Shown piece by piece: positions 7,787-14,816 of a stretch of DNA of 18,087 nucleotides (position 1 is the stretch's first letter; each line of letters opens with the position of its first letter). The notes below the pieces were generated by a model. It searched no databases. It saw nothing but the letters and a program-made list of their open reading frames with translations, and was not told the DNA's origin. The stretch comes from WLNJ01 sp037131165 (GTDB lineage Bacteria > Actinomycetota > Thermoleophilia > Solirubrobacterales > Solirubrobacteraceae): the NCBI GenBank assembly GCA_037131165.1, contig JBAXRO010000039.1, positions 1-18,087 of the forward strand. Reading direction: 5' to 3'. The translations under genes were made by a program, and so were the position numbers.

Positions 7787-9049
7787 TCACGAGCCTGCCG
7801 CGGCGGCGGCGATGTCGTTGCGGAACTGCCTGCCCTCGAAGGTCACCATGCGAACGCCAGAATAGGCGGAGTCGCGGGCGTCGGCCGGGCCTTCTCCGAA
7901 CGCCTGCACAGCGAGCACCCGGCCGCCTGCCGTGACGACCTTGCCCGAGTCGTCGAAGGCTGTGCCGGCGTGAATCGCCTCGACCCCTTCCGGCAGCGAG
8001 TCGAGACCCGAGATCACGTCGCCCGACGAGGAGGACTGGGGGTAGCCGGCCGAGGCGAGCACGACTGCGACCGAGGTGCGCGGGTCCCACTCGAGTTCGA
8101 CTCCCTCGAGGCCTCCGGGGCGGGTGGCGAGCAGCATCAGCTCGTAGAGGTCGCTGCGCAGGCGGGGCAGGACGGCCTGAGTCTCCGGATCTCCGAAGCG
8201 CACGTTGAACTCGAGCACCTTGAAGCCGTCGGCGCCGATCATCAAGCCCGCGTAGAGGATCCCGTGGAACGGAGTGCCACGGCGGCGCAGCTCAGCGAGA
8301 ACCGGCTCATGGACCTCCCTTACGAGACGCCACGCCTCGTCGAGGTCGAAACCGGGGACGGGAGTGAAGGCGCCCATGCCACCGGTATTCGGGCCGCTGT
8401 CGCCGTCGCCGATTCGCTTGAAGTCGCGCGCCGGGGCGAGAGGGATCGCCCGCTCACCGTCGCAAATCGCCAGCAGCGAGAGCTCGTCCCCGTCGAGGAA
8501 GTCTTCGACGACGACCGGGCCTTCGCCGTGGATTCGCTCGACGAGGAACTCGGTCAGCGCCTCCCGGGCCTCGATCTCGTCCTGGGCGATCACGACGCCC
8601 TTGCCGGCAGCGAGGCCATCGAACTTGACCACCGCCGGGTACGAGGAGATCGCCTCCATTCCCTCCTCCACCGAAGTGACTTCGGCGTGAGCTGCGGTCG
8701 GAACGCCGGCGGCGATCATCACCTCCTTGCAGTGGGCCTTGGAGGCTTCGAGCCTGGCCGCCTCGGCAACCGGGCCGAAGCACGGGATCCCGGCCTCGGC
8801 ACAGGCATCGACGAGTCCCGCGACCAGCGGCGCCTCCGGCCCCGCGACAACGAGGTCGCAACCGCGTTCCTTTGCCAGAGCAACGAGCCCGGCGATGTCG
8901 TCGGCTGGGATCGGGACGACCTCAGCGTCAGCCGCGATCCCGGCGTTACCCGGGGCGCAGATCAGTTCGGGCGCCTGGGGCGAGCGCTTCAGCGCGCGGA
9001 TGATCGCGTGCTCACGCCCGCCGCCCCCGGCTACGAGTACCCGGGCCAA
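7787..9049 (-). CDS. purD: Phosphoribosylamine-glycine ligase (GAR synthetase)
   Basis: ATP-dependent joining of glycine to phosphoribosylamine, the step after PurF. The 420-aa ATP-grasp enzyme shows the N-terminal glycine-rich motif VAGGGGREHA (6-15), GNAG (34-37), GPEAPLVAGL (70-79), the ATP-grasp lysine loop DGLAAGKGVVIA (144-155) and the metal/ATP motif FNVRFGDPETQ (281-291). The start must be TTG at 9049, because homology begins at that codon. It lies one base after the TGA of the GYD-domain gene, so the two are translationally linked. purB follows after 31 bases. Confidence 0.97.
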   Translation of the reverse strand: MARVLVAGGGGREHAIIRALKRSPQAPELICAPGNAGIAADAEVVPIPADDIAGLVALAKERGCDLVVAGPEAPLVAGLVDACAEAGIPCFGPVAEAARLEASKAHCKEVMIAAGVPTAAHAEVTSVEEGMEAISSYPAVVKFDGLAAGKGVVIAQDEIEAREALTEFLVERIHGEGPVVVEDFLDGDELSLLAICDGERAIPLAPARDFKRIGDGDSGPNTGGMGAFTPVPGFDLDEAWRLVREVHEPVLAELRRRGTPFHGILYAGLMIGADGFKVLEFNVRFGDPETQAVLPRLRSDLYELMLLATRPGGLEGVELEWDPRTSVAVVLASAGYPQSSSSGDVISGLDSLPEGVEAIHAGTAFDDSGKVVTAGGRVLAVQAFGEGPADARDSAYSGVRMVTFEGRQFRNDIAAAAAGS

Positions 9050-9050
9050 A

Positions 9051-9332
9051 TCAGATCGATGCGATGAAGTCGTCGACCGGGATGGCCGAGAGGGTCTCGT
9101 AGGACGCCGTTCCGCGCGAGCCGAGCTCGAGCGAGATCCGGGCCATCGTGACCTCGTCGGGAGCCTCGACGATGTTCACGAAGTCGTAGCGGCCTAGGCA
9201 GGCCCACTGGGCCTTGACCGTGGCGCCGAGCTGCTCGATCTCGTGATTGACCTCGCGGATGCGTTGCGGGTTGCTCTTTACGGTCTGCACGCCTTCGGGC
9301 GTGAGCTTGGAAACCATGATGAATGTCGGCAT
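9051..9332 (-). CDS. GYD-domain protein
   Basis: A 93-aa protein of the GYD family, small proteins predicted to have a ferredoxin-like alpha/beta fold; their role is not known. Seen: PTFIMVSKLTPEGV at the start, EIEQLGATVKAQWACLGRYDFVNIVEAPD with the family core GRYD, and a C-terminal LGSRGTASYETLSAIP. The ATG at 9332 is preceded by AGGGGAG, an adequate ribosome binding site. It heads the purD-purB unit, and its stop is one base before the purD TTG. It is divergent from the heliorhodopsin gene across about 150 bases. The fixed coupling to purD suggests a link to purine synthesis, but this is inference. Confidence 0.85.
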   Translation of the reverse strand: MPTFIMVSKLTPEGVQTVKSNPQRIREVNHEIEQLGATVKAQWACLGRYDFVNIVEAPDEVTMARISLELGSRGTASYETLSAIPVDDFIASI

Positions 9333-9443
9333 CGCCACTCCCCTTCCTGGTTGGCACCTTCCCCATGTTTCTACCGCACGCGGGCGCGCGATGGAGGTCG
9401 CTTTCACTACTTGGCCCCAATGGACGGGCGATCGCGGTCGGGT

Positions 9444-9474
9444 TTGCCGGCCACCGCGCCCGGGCAACTAGGCT
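9444..9474 (+). promoter_or_regulatory. Candidate promoter of the heliorhodopsin gene
   Basis: TTGCCG (9444-9449) and TAGGCT (9469-9474) are separated by 19 bases, slightly long. The -10 box ends 7 bases before the ATG and there is no ribosome binding site, so the mRNA is probably leaderless. The rest of the divergent region (9333-9443) shows no obvious operator. Confidence 0.45.
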
Positions 9475-9481
9475 TCACTTC

Positions 9482-10267
9482 ATGGGTACTGAGGAAATCG
9501 GGAAGGCGGCGACCTTCGGGCGCCTTCGACGACTGAACGTCGGGGTCGGCCTCGCTCACGCGTTGCAGGCGGTCGCGATCCTCGCGATCGCGAAGGCGGC
9601 TCCGCTGCCGATCGTGATCGGCTTCATGACAGGGCCGCCCGGGTCGGGCCAGTACGAGGGTCCGGTGACGCTGTTCGACCTGAGGGTCGACTGGCTCGTC
9701 GTCCTCTTCCTCGCGCTGGCCGCGATCGATCACCTCTCGGTCGCGACCTGGGCCCGCGGCTGGTACGAGCGCCAGGTCGAGCGCGGCATCAACCCAGCAA
9801 GGTGGATCGAGTACTCGATCAGCGCCTCGGTGATGGTGGTGTTGATCGGCCTGCTGACCGGCATCGACCAGATCACGGCGGTGATCGCGCTGTTCGGAGT
9901 CAACGCGGCGATGATCCTGTTCGGGCTTGTGATGGAGCAGGTCAACCTTGGCCGCTCACCGGAGGACGTCGACTGGCGACCGTTCATCTTCGGCTGCATC
10001 GCGGGAGCTGTCCCGTGGATCGCTATCGCCGCCCAGCTGGTGATTTCGAGCGGGGAGGGCGGCACGGCGCCGGTCTTCGTCTATGTGATCTTCGCGACCC
10101 TGTTCGTGCTGTTCAACACCTTTGCGGTCAACATGTGGCTCCAGTACCGCGGCCGCGGACGCTGGGCCGACCCGATCTTCGCCGAGCGCGTCTACCTCTG
10201 GTTGAGCCTCGCCGCCAAGAGCGCTCTCGCTTGGCAGGTGTACTTCGGCGCGCTGGCCGGCAGCTGA
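9482..10267 (+). CDS. Heliorhodopsin
   Basis: The 261-aa protein has seven transmembrane segments (about 15-38, 70-91, 106-128, 131-153, 167-188, 196-220, 235-258) and heliorhodopsin motifs. Helix 7 has LSLAAKSALAWQV with the retinal Schiff-base Lys246. Helix 3 has RWIEYSISASVM with the counterion Glu110. His26 (GLAHALQ) and His84 (DHLSVA) match the two conserved histidines near the Schiff base. FGVNAAMILFG, FGCIAGAVPWI and FNTFAVNMWLQYRGRGRW also match the family as I know it from protein 48C12. The long helix 1-2 loop (41-68) fits the family's beta-sheet loop. Heliorhodopsins bind all-trans retinal, sit inverted in the membrane (N-terminus inside) and mostly do not pump ions; a sensory role is proposed. 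No retinal-forming oxygenase is in the window. The gene is divergent from GYD-purD and convergent with a glycosyltransferase. Confidence 0.96.
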   Translation: MGTEEIGKAATFGRLRRLNVGVGLAHALQAVAILAIAKAAPLPIVIGFMTGPPGSGQYEGPVTLFDLRVDWLVVLFLALAAIDHLSVATWARGWYERQVERGINPARWIEYSISASVMVVLIGLLTGIDQITAVIALFGVNAAMILFGLVMEQVNLGRSPEDVDWRPFIFGCIAGAVPWIAIAAQLVISSGEGGTAPVFVYVIFATLFVLFNTFAVNMWLQYRGRGRWADPIFAERVYLWLSLAAKSALAWQVYFGALAGS

Positions 10268-10275
10268 CCGGCTAG
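10253..10275. terminator. Hairpin at the convergent stop codons (weak)
   Basis: CTGGCCGG (10253-10260) can pair with CCGGCTAG (10268-10275), with one G-U wobble in plus-strand RNA, around a 7-base loop that holds the heliorhodopsin stop. It covers both convergent gene ends. There is no U tract, so a terminator role is only possible. Confidence 0.25.
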
Positions 10276-11780
10276 GGCCGGGCGCTCTCATTGCGGAAGA
10301 AACTTGCCCTGAGGCCTCCTCCGAGGCCCGGCCAGCTTGCCGTCTGGACCAGCTTGAAGCGACCATTGGTCGCCGATTCGAGAGCCCGCTCGGCCTGCGT
10401 CATCGAGTCAGCATTGGTAACGAGGACCAGATCCTTCCCCGATCGAGTTGCAACTGCGACCAAATCGGGCGGCACTGGCTGATCGGGTACGCGCGGGTCG
10501 GGTGGCCGTGGCTGATCGCGTCTGGGATCCGCGAGATAGGGGCGGAGCACCCAAGAGCCGTTGGTCAGCCGGACCCGGTCGATGAGGACCGCATCGGGTG
10601 GAGCCGTTGACTCGATCCAGGCGACAACGCCCCCCGTGTCGGGGCGTTGGTACTCCCTGTCGGTCGCCCTGACGGCTCCCCAGGCGGCCGTTCCGACGGC
10701 GATCGTCGACAGCGCGATCCCCAATCTGCGCCCGTCCATGTTGAGGAGCACGCCGATCAGGACCATCAGCGCAGGGAACGACGCACTGAAGTAACGCGAC
10801 TGCATGAACTCGAGGCCTTCGGCGAGCGACAGGATCCCCATGCCGACCGGTGAGGCGGCCGCCAAGAGCAGGAACAGCACCCAACGCGCGCTCGGTCTCG
10901 GGACCGGCCGACTCTCCAGTGCCTTCAGGACGGAGGCGAGGACCGCGATCGCAATACACGCCGCGAGGATCACCACCGGCAGCGTTCCCGGCAACTGGCG
11001 AATTGGGATGTCGTCACCGTACGGCAGGGCCACCAGCTGACGCAGCCAGCGGGATGCCGTGCCCCAGTCGAGCTCGAACGGCGCCATCGTGAGTCTCGCT
11101 CCAGGCTTGAATCTGACCTGCGATGCCCAAGGCAGGAAGCAGATCAGCGCCACCGCGTTCGCCGCGAGCAGCCGAAGCAACTGATCCCTGTTTCGCGCCA
11201 GCGCCCAAGCGAACTGGACGAACAGGACGAACACGACCGAGTAGTGCGTGTAGAGGGCGCACGACGAAGCGATCGCGTACCCGGCCAGCCACCGGACTCG
11301 CCTGTCGTCGAGGTACCGCAGCAGCAGCCAGGTGGTCGCCCCGGAGAGCAGCATCAGGAGCGCGTAGGGGCGGGCCTCGACCGAGTAGTAGATGGCGTGC
11401 ACGCTGAACGCTGTCATGGCAGCGGCGATCAGCCCTGCGCGTCGGCTGAACGACTGGCCGGCGAGAAGCCAAACACCGGGGATCAAGGCGATTCCGGCCA
11501 GTTCGGAGGGGATCCGGATGGCAACTGAGGGATCCCCGTACCGGGCGACCGCGTTCGCGAGCAGGAAGAAAAGCGGCGGCGTCACCTCGATGCTGCGCTT
11601 GAGGACGTTGTCGATCACCTGTGCAGGGGTTGCCCCCGCAATCTCACGGAAGGCGAAGAGTTCATCGCCGTAGAGCCCGCTGCGAATCTGGGCTATCCGC
11701 AGCCAGGCACCGGCCACCGTCACGAGCAGGAGGCCGACGATCGGCGCCCACGAGGGGAGGCGTCCAGTCCCTTCAGTCAT
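10272..11780 (-). CDS. GT-C type membrane glycosyltransferase (family 39/ArnT-like)
   Basis: The 502-aa polytopic membrane protein has about ten or more hydrophobic segments from residue 13 to about 365, then a soluble C-terminal part of about 130 residues. After helix 1 it has SGLYGDELFAF (Asp39-Glu40), the acidic motif typical of GT-C enzymes that use polyprenyl-phosphate sugars, and later PPLFFLL and YSVEARPYALLMLL, common in bacterial family 39-like proteins. The soluble tail contains a Pro/Asp/Arg-rich stretch at about residues 415-438. Donor and acceptor cannot be told from sequence; cell-envelope glycosylation is the likely role. The ATG at 11780 has no clear ribosome binding site. It lies 161 bases downstream of the peroxiredoxin gene on the same strand and ends 4 bases from the convergent heliorhodopsin gene. 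Confidence 0.8.
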   Translation of the reverse strand: MTEGTGRLPSWAPIVGLLLVTVAGAWLRIAQIRSGLYGDELFAFREIAGATPAQVIDNVLKRSIEVTPPLFFLLANAVARYGDPSVAIRIPSELAGIALIPGVWLLAGQSFSRRAGLIAAAMTAFSVHAIYYSVEARPYALLMLLSGATTWLLLRYLDDRRVRWLAGYAIASSCALYTHYSVVFVLFVQFAWALARNRDQLLRLLAANAVALICFLPWASQVRFKPGARLTMAPFELDWGTASRWLRQLVALPYGDDIPIRQLPGTLPVVILAACIAIAVLASVLKALESRPVPRPSARWVLFLLLAAASPVGMGILSLAEGLEFMQSRYFSASFPALMVLIGVLLNMDGRRLGIALSTIAVGTAAWGAVRATDREYQRPDTGGVVAWIESTAPPDAVLIDRVRLTNGSWVLRPYLADPRRDQPRPPDPRVPDQPVPPDLVAVATRSGKDLVLVTNADSMTQAERALESATNGRFKLVQTASWPGLGGGLRASFFRNESARP

Positions 11781-11881
11781 CGCCGGCGGGTGAGTCGCCC
11801 CGGTCGATCGCTGCGCTAGGTACCCCGGGCAATCCCGGGAGGCTGTCGAGATCGACCTCCTTCATCGAGCGGAGGATCGCA

Positions 11882-11915
11882 GAGCAGGCGGCCGCCCGCC
11901 GGGGCCGGCCTGCTC
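11882..11915 (-). terminator. Hairpin downstream of the peroxiredoxin gene
   Basis: A perfect 8-bp stem (GAGCAGGC at 11882-11889 with GCCTGCTC at 11908-11915) encloses an 18-base GC-rich loop that can fold further. It begins 26 bases past the peroxiredoxin stop. No U tract follows. The rest of the 161-base gap to the glycosyltransferase holds a second short stem (CCCGGG-CAAT-CCCGGG, 11824-11839). Confidence 0.4.
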
Positions 11916-11941
11916 GAAGGAGATCCTGTCTCGACCAGCGC

Positions 11942-12604
11942 TCAGGCTGCGCCGGGATCCGGGACTATCCGGATGTACGGCTTGGGCTCTTCCCAGCCCT
12001 CGGGGTACTTCTCCTTGGCGGCCTCGTTGCTGACGGAGCCGGCGATGATCACGTCCTTGCCGGGCTGCCACTGGGCCGGCGTGGCGACCTGGTGCTTGGC
12101 GGTCAGCTGGAGGGAATCGATCACCCGCAGGACCTCGTCGAAGTTGCGGCCGGTCGTCATCGGGTAGATCAGGACGAGCTTGATCTTCTTGTCCGGCCCG
12201 ATCACGAAGACGTTGCGCAGCGTCTGGTTGTCGGCCGGGGTGCGCTCGGTCGGGTCGCCTGCGACGTCGGCCGGGAGCATCCCGTAGGCCTTGGCGATCT
12301 CGTGGTTGCTGTCGGAGATGATCGGGTAGTTGGGAGCGGTGCCCTGAGTCTCCTCGATGTCGGCGGCCCACTTCTCGTGGTTGTCGAGCGGGTCGGTCGA
12401 GAGGCCGGCGATCTTCACCCCGCGCTTGTCGAAGTCGGGCTTGATGCTCGCCATGTAGCCGAGCTCGGTCGTGCAGACGGGGGTGAAGTCACGCGGGTGC
12501 GAGAAGAGCACCGCCCATGAATCGCCAATCCAGTCGTGGAAGTCGATCGCGCCTTGGGTTGTCTCTGCCGTGAAGTTGGGTGCTGTGTCGCCGATGGTCG
12601 GCAT
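11942..12604 (-). CDS. 1-Cys peroxiredoxin (Prx6 type)
   Basis: Cytoplasmic thiol peroxidase that reduces hydrogen peroxide and organic hydroperoxides. The 220-aa protein has the peroxidatic Cys44 in HPRDFTPVCTTELG and no other cysteine, so it is a true 1-Cys enzyme that needs an external reductant. The Prx6-type C-terminal region is present (TPADNQTLRNVFVIGPDKKIK, TPAQWQPGKDVIIAG, then a YPEGWEEPKPYIR ending). The ATG at 12604 is fixed by AAGGAG (12617-12612) 7 bases upstream. It is divergent from a TetR-family gene across 131 bases and lies two genes from the heliorhodopsin. A role in photo-oxidative stress is possible but not shown. Confidence 0.95.
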   Translation of the reverse strand: MPTIGDTAPNFTAETTQGAIDFHDWIGDSWAVLFSHPRDFTPVCTTELGYMASIKPDFDKRGVKIAGLSTDPLDNHEKWAADIEETQGTAPNYPIISDSNHEIAKAYGMLPADVAGDPTERTPADNQTLRNVFVIGPDKKIKLVLIYPMTTGRNFDEVLRVIDSLQLTAKHQVATPAQWQPGKDVIIAGSVSNEAAKEKYPEGWEEPKPYIRIVPDPGAA

Positions 12605-12669
12605 TGGGTTTCTCCTTGAAGTGGGTTGCTCGGACGCTGCGGGCGACAGGAATACGCCCTTCGGGCAAA

Positions 12670-12675
12670 AGTATA
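12670..12675 (-). promoter_or_regulatory. Candidate -10 box of the peroxiredoxin gene
   Basis: TATACT (minus strand) is one base from the sigma-70 consensus and lies 65 bases before the ATG, giving a leader that carries a good ribosome binding site. No standard -35 was found. A tandem TTATGCAC/TTATGCGT (12691-12706) lies where an activator or the -35 would be. Confidence 0.4.
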
Positions 12676-12690
12676 CGAACCTGATCCGGA

Positions 12691-12706
12691 TTATGCACTT
12701 ATGCGT
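12691..12706. repeat. Tandem 8-base repeat in the prx/tetR divergent region
   Basis: TTATGCAC is followed directly by TTATGCGT, six matching bases at an 8-base period. It lies between the candidate -10 boxes of the two divergent genes and might be a regulator site. Small size makes chance possible. Confidence 0.3.
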
Positions 12707-12721
12707 CTTGTCGCGCCGGGT

Positions 12722-12727
12722 TAGGAT
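12722..12727 (+). promoter_or_regulatory. Candidate -10 box of the tetR gene
   Basis: TAGGAT ends 8 bases before the ATG, suggesting a nearly leaderless transcript. The AGGA in it could instead act as a weak ribosome binding site, so the reading is ambiguous. Confidence 0.35.
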
Positions 12728-12735
12728 CCGAACCC

Positions 12736-13356
12736 ATGGCAAAGGGCGATCAGACGCAGGTCGAGAAGCCGATGATCGATCCGCCCTCGACTCCCCGAGC
12801 CAGGCTGGTCGCCGACACGGCAATCACCGTCCTCGCCGAGCAGGGCTCACGCGGGTTGACCCACCGGGCAATCGACCGGGCTGCCGGGCTGCCCGAGGGC
12901 TCGACGAGCAACCTGTTCCGAACTCGCGACGCACTGCTGGCCGCGACGCTGCGGCGCCAGGTCGAGCGAGAGACGGAGATGTACGCGACGATGCCGACCC
13001 CGGAGTCGATCGCGGATATCGACAGTGCGGCCCGGTGGATGGCAGCGCTCATCCACGCCTTCACTTCGGCGGATAACTCAGAGCTCGTGAGCGCTCGTTA
13101 TGAACTGTTCCTGGAGGGGCAGAGGCGGCCGACATTCCGCAAGCTGCTCGACGAGGTACGCGACAACTTCATCCTGATGGTCGACGAACTGCTCGGCCGG
13201 CTCGGCCTCGAGCGGGGCAAGCGCAACTCGATGGCAGTCCTGGTGACGCTGGACGGCCTGAGCGCAAATCAGGTCTTCCACAGGACCTCGATCCTGTCCG
13301 AGGCGGAGATCAAGAGCCAGCTGGCCCACCTGTTGGCGAGCTTCAAGCCGGCCTGA
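12736..13356 (+). CDS. TetR-family transcriptional regulator
   Basis: The 206-aa protein has an N-terminal TetR helix-turn-helix at about 20-67: ARLVADTAITVLAEQGSRG, then LTHRAIDRAAGLPEGSTSNLF as the DNA-reading helices, then RTRDALLAATLRRQ as helix 4. The C-terminal ligand-binding part (about 75-206) is all-helical and not recognisable as to ligand. The ATG at 12736 gives the usual length; the first 20 residues are polar. It is divergent from the peroxiredoxin and 134 bases upstream of a flavin oxidase/C-C hydrolase pair on the same strand. The promoter of that pair has an inverted repeat that could be its operator. Which neighbour it controls is inference. Confidence 0.9.
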   Translation: MAKGDQTQVEKPMIDPPSTPRARLVADTAITVLAEQGSRGLTHRAIDRAAGLPEGSTSNLFRTRDALLAATLRRQVERETEMYATMPTPESIADIDSAARWMAALIHAFTSADNSELVSARYELFLEGQRRPTFRKLLDEVRDNFILMVDELLGRLGLERGKRNSMAVLVTLDGLSANQVFHRTSILSEAEIKSQLAHLLASFKPA

Positions 13357-13379
13357 TCAGGCAAATGATCCGAAGGCCG

Positions 13380-13409
13380 TTGACGGGTCTCTTACTACGG
13401 CGGTAGTCT
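13380..13409 (+). promoter_or_regulatory. Promoter of the flavin oxidase/hydrolase unit
   Basis: TTGACG (13380-13385) and TAGTCT (13404-13409) with an 18-base spacer form the best sigma-70-like promoter in the window. The start point would be near 13416, giving a leader of about 75 bases with AAGGAG (13475-13480) before the ATG. The leader also contains a short hairpin (GGCGC-AA-GCGCC, 13444-13455). Confidence 0.55.
13394..13407. promoter_or_regulatory. Inverted repeat overlapping the -10 box, candidate operator
   Basis: ACTAC-GGCG-GTAGT is a perfect inverted repeat lying in the spacer and overlapping the -10 box of the oxidase/hydrolase promoter. A repressor bound here would block RNA polymerase. 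The TetR-family gene directly upstream is the obvious candidate, but no direct evidence links them. Confidence 0.45.
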
Positions 13410-13490
13410 GGAGCTCCCATCCGGGATCCGGCGATCGTGATCAGGCGCAAGCGCCGGCGAGAGGGCCAACCACGAAGGAGTGTCCGACCG

Positions 13491-14816
13491 ATGACGACCC
13501 TGCCCCGCAACGCGACCGGCTACGAGGCAGCACGCAGGCGCACGGTCTGGAACCAGGTCATCCCGGCCAGCCAGCCGGACGTGATCGTGCAGGCCGGGAC
13601 GGCCGACGACGTGATTGCCGCCGTGCGCGCGGCGAAGGAGGCCGGTCGCAAGGTCTCGGTCCGCTCGGGCGGGCACAGCTGGAGTGGCAACCACGTCCGC
13701 GAAGGCGCGACCCTGATCGACCTCTCGGCGATGGATGCGATCGTCGAGGTGAACCGTGAGGCGAAGACGGCGATCGTCGAGCCGGGAGCCCACGGGACGG
13801 TCCTTCTGAAGGAACTGATGGCCCAGGACCTCTTCTTCCCGGTCGGCCACTGCGTCGGGGTGGGAATCGGCGGCTTCCTGCTTCAGGGCGGATTCGGCTG
13901 GAACGGCCGCGTCCATGGCCCCGCCTGTCAGAGCGTGATCGCAGTCGACGTGGTCACCGCCGACGGTGAGCTCGTCCGCGCCGATGCCGACCACCACCCC
14001 GAGCTCTTCTGGGCTGCGCGCGGCTCCGGGCCAGGGTTCTTCGGGGTCGTCACCCGCTTTCACCTGCAGGTCTACGACCGCCCCACGCACATCGTCAACT
14101 GCGCCTACATCTACCCGCCGGAGTTGCTCGAGGAGTTGTTCGAGTGGGCGGTCGAGCTCGGTCCGAAGGTGCCGCCTCAGATGGAGTTCAACCTGCTTCC
14201 CCATCGCGCCTTCGACGGCTCCAGGGAGGTCCCGGTCGCCGGGCCGATCTTCGCCGACACGGAGGAGGAGGCGCGCGAGATCGCGGCACTGCTGCAGACC
14301 TGCCCGGTGCTCGAGCGGGCCAAGCTCGCATTCCCCTACGTGCCGATCGACATGGACGGCCTGTTCGGCGCAGTCCACTTTCAGTACCCGGACAACCACC
14401 GCTACGGAGTCGACAACATGTGGTCGCACGCCGGCTCCGACCTGATCCCAGGGGTCAAGGCGGCATTCGACACTCTCCCCGAGGGCAACTTCTCGCACAT
14501 GCTTTGGATGACCTGGCACCCGAACCACCCGGATTGCCCGGAGCGCCCCGACATGGCGTTCAGCGTCGAGGACGACACCTATCTCGCTCTCTACGGGGTG
14601 TGGGACGACCCGGCCGACGATGCAGCCAACTCCGGCTGGGCAGGGGACAACCTGAGCAAGATGGAGCACCTCGCGTCGGGAATCCAGCTGGCCGACGAGA
14701 ACCTCGCGAATCGTCCATTCAGGTTCCTCAGCGACGAGAACTACGCCCGGTACGACGAGTACAAGGCCAAGTACGACCCGGACGACCTCTTCCACACTTG
14801 GTGGGCACGGCCTTGA
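13491..14816 (+). CDS. FAD-linked oxidase, BBE family
   Basis: The 441-aa flavoprotein of the berberine bridge enzyme-like family has an N-terminal FAD (PCMH-type) domain with SVRSGGHSWSG, where His62 is the usual covalent FAD attachment. GHCVGVGIGGFLLQGG carries Cys121 at the place of the second (6-S-cysteinyl) bond, so bicovalent FAD is likely. The C-terminal BBE segment reads NYARYDEYKAKYDPDDLFHT. No signal peptide is visible, so it is likely cytoplasmic. The substrate cannot be read from sequence; the family oxidises alcohols, sugars and aromatic or alkaloid compounds with oxygen. The start ATG 13491 has AAGGAG 10 bases upstream; an upstream in-frame start at 13437 would add an Arg-rich stretch and is less likely. 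It overlaps the next gene by a TTGA stop/start. Confidence 0.9.
   Translation: MTTLPRNATGYEAARRRTVWNQVIPASQPDVIVQAGTADDVIAAVRAAKEAGRKVSVRSGGHSWSGNHVREGATLIDLSAMDAIVEVNREAKTAIVEPGAHGTVLLKELMAQDLFFPVGHCVGVGIGGFLLQGGFGWNGRVHGPACQSVIAVDVVTADGELVRADADHHPELFWAARGSGPGFFGVVTRFHLQVYDRPTHIVNCAYIYPPELLEELFEWAVELGPKVPPQMEFNLLPHRAFDGSREVPVAGPIFADTEEEAREIAALLQTCPVLERAKLAFPYVPIDMDGLFGAVHFQYPDNHRYGVDNMWSHAGSDLIPGVKAAFDTLPEGNFSHMLWMTWHPNHPDCPERPDMAFSVEDDTYLALYGVWDDPADDAANSGWAGDNLSKMEHLASGIQLADENLANRPFRFLSDENYARYDEYKAKYDPDDLFHTWWARP

Noticed and set aside
6790..7935. Plus-strand open frame of 381 codons opposite purB and the purD end
   Set aside because: Spans two certain genes on the other strand and shows no family features.
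9323..9481. Longer start for heliorhodopsin (53 extra residues)
   Set aside because: The extension would overlap the start of the divergent GYD gene, is not hydrophobic like the rest, and family members begin near the ATG at 9482.
12605..12823. Longer N-terminus for the peroxiredoxin
   Set aside because: The ATG at 12604 has a good ribosome binding site and begins the conserved fold; the extension crosses the promoter region into tetR.
13395..14795. Minus-strand open frame of 466 codons opposite the flavin oxidase
   Set aside because: Antisense shadow; the plus strand has clear BBE motifs, promoter and ribosome binding site.
14144..14812. N-terminal extension of the hydrolase frame back into the oxidase gene
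   Set aside because: The extension is an Arg/Gly/Pro-rich out-of-frame reading of the oxidase; family similarity starts only after about 14813.
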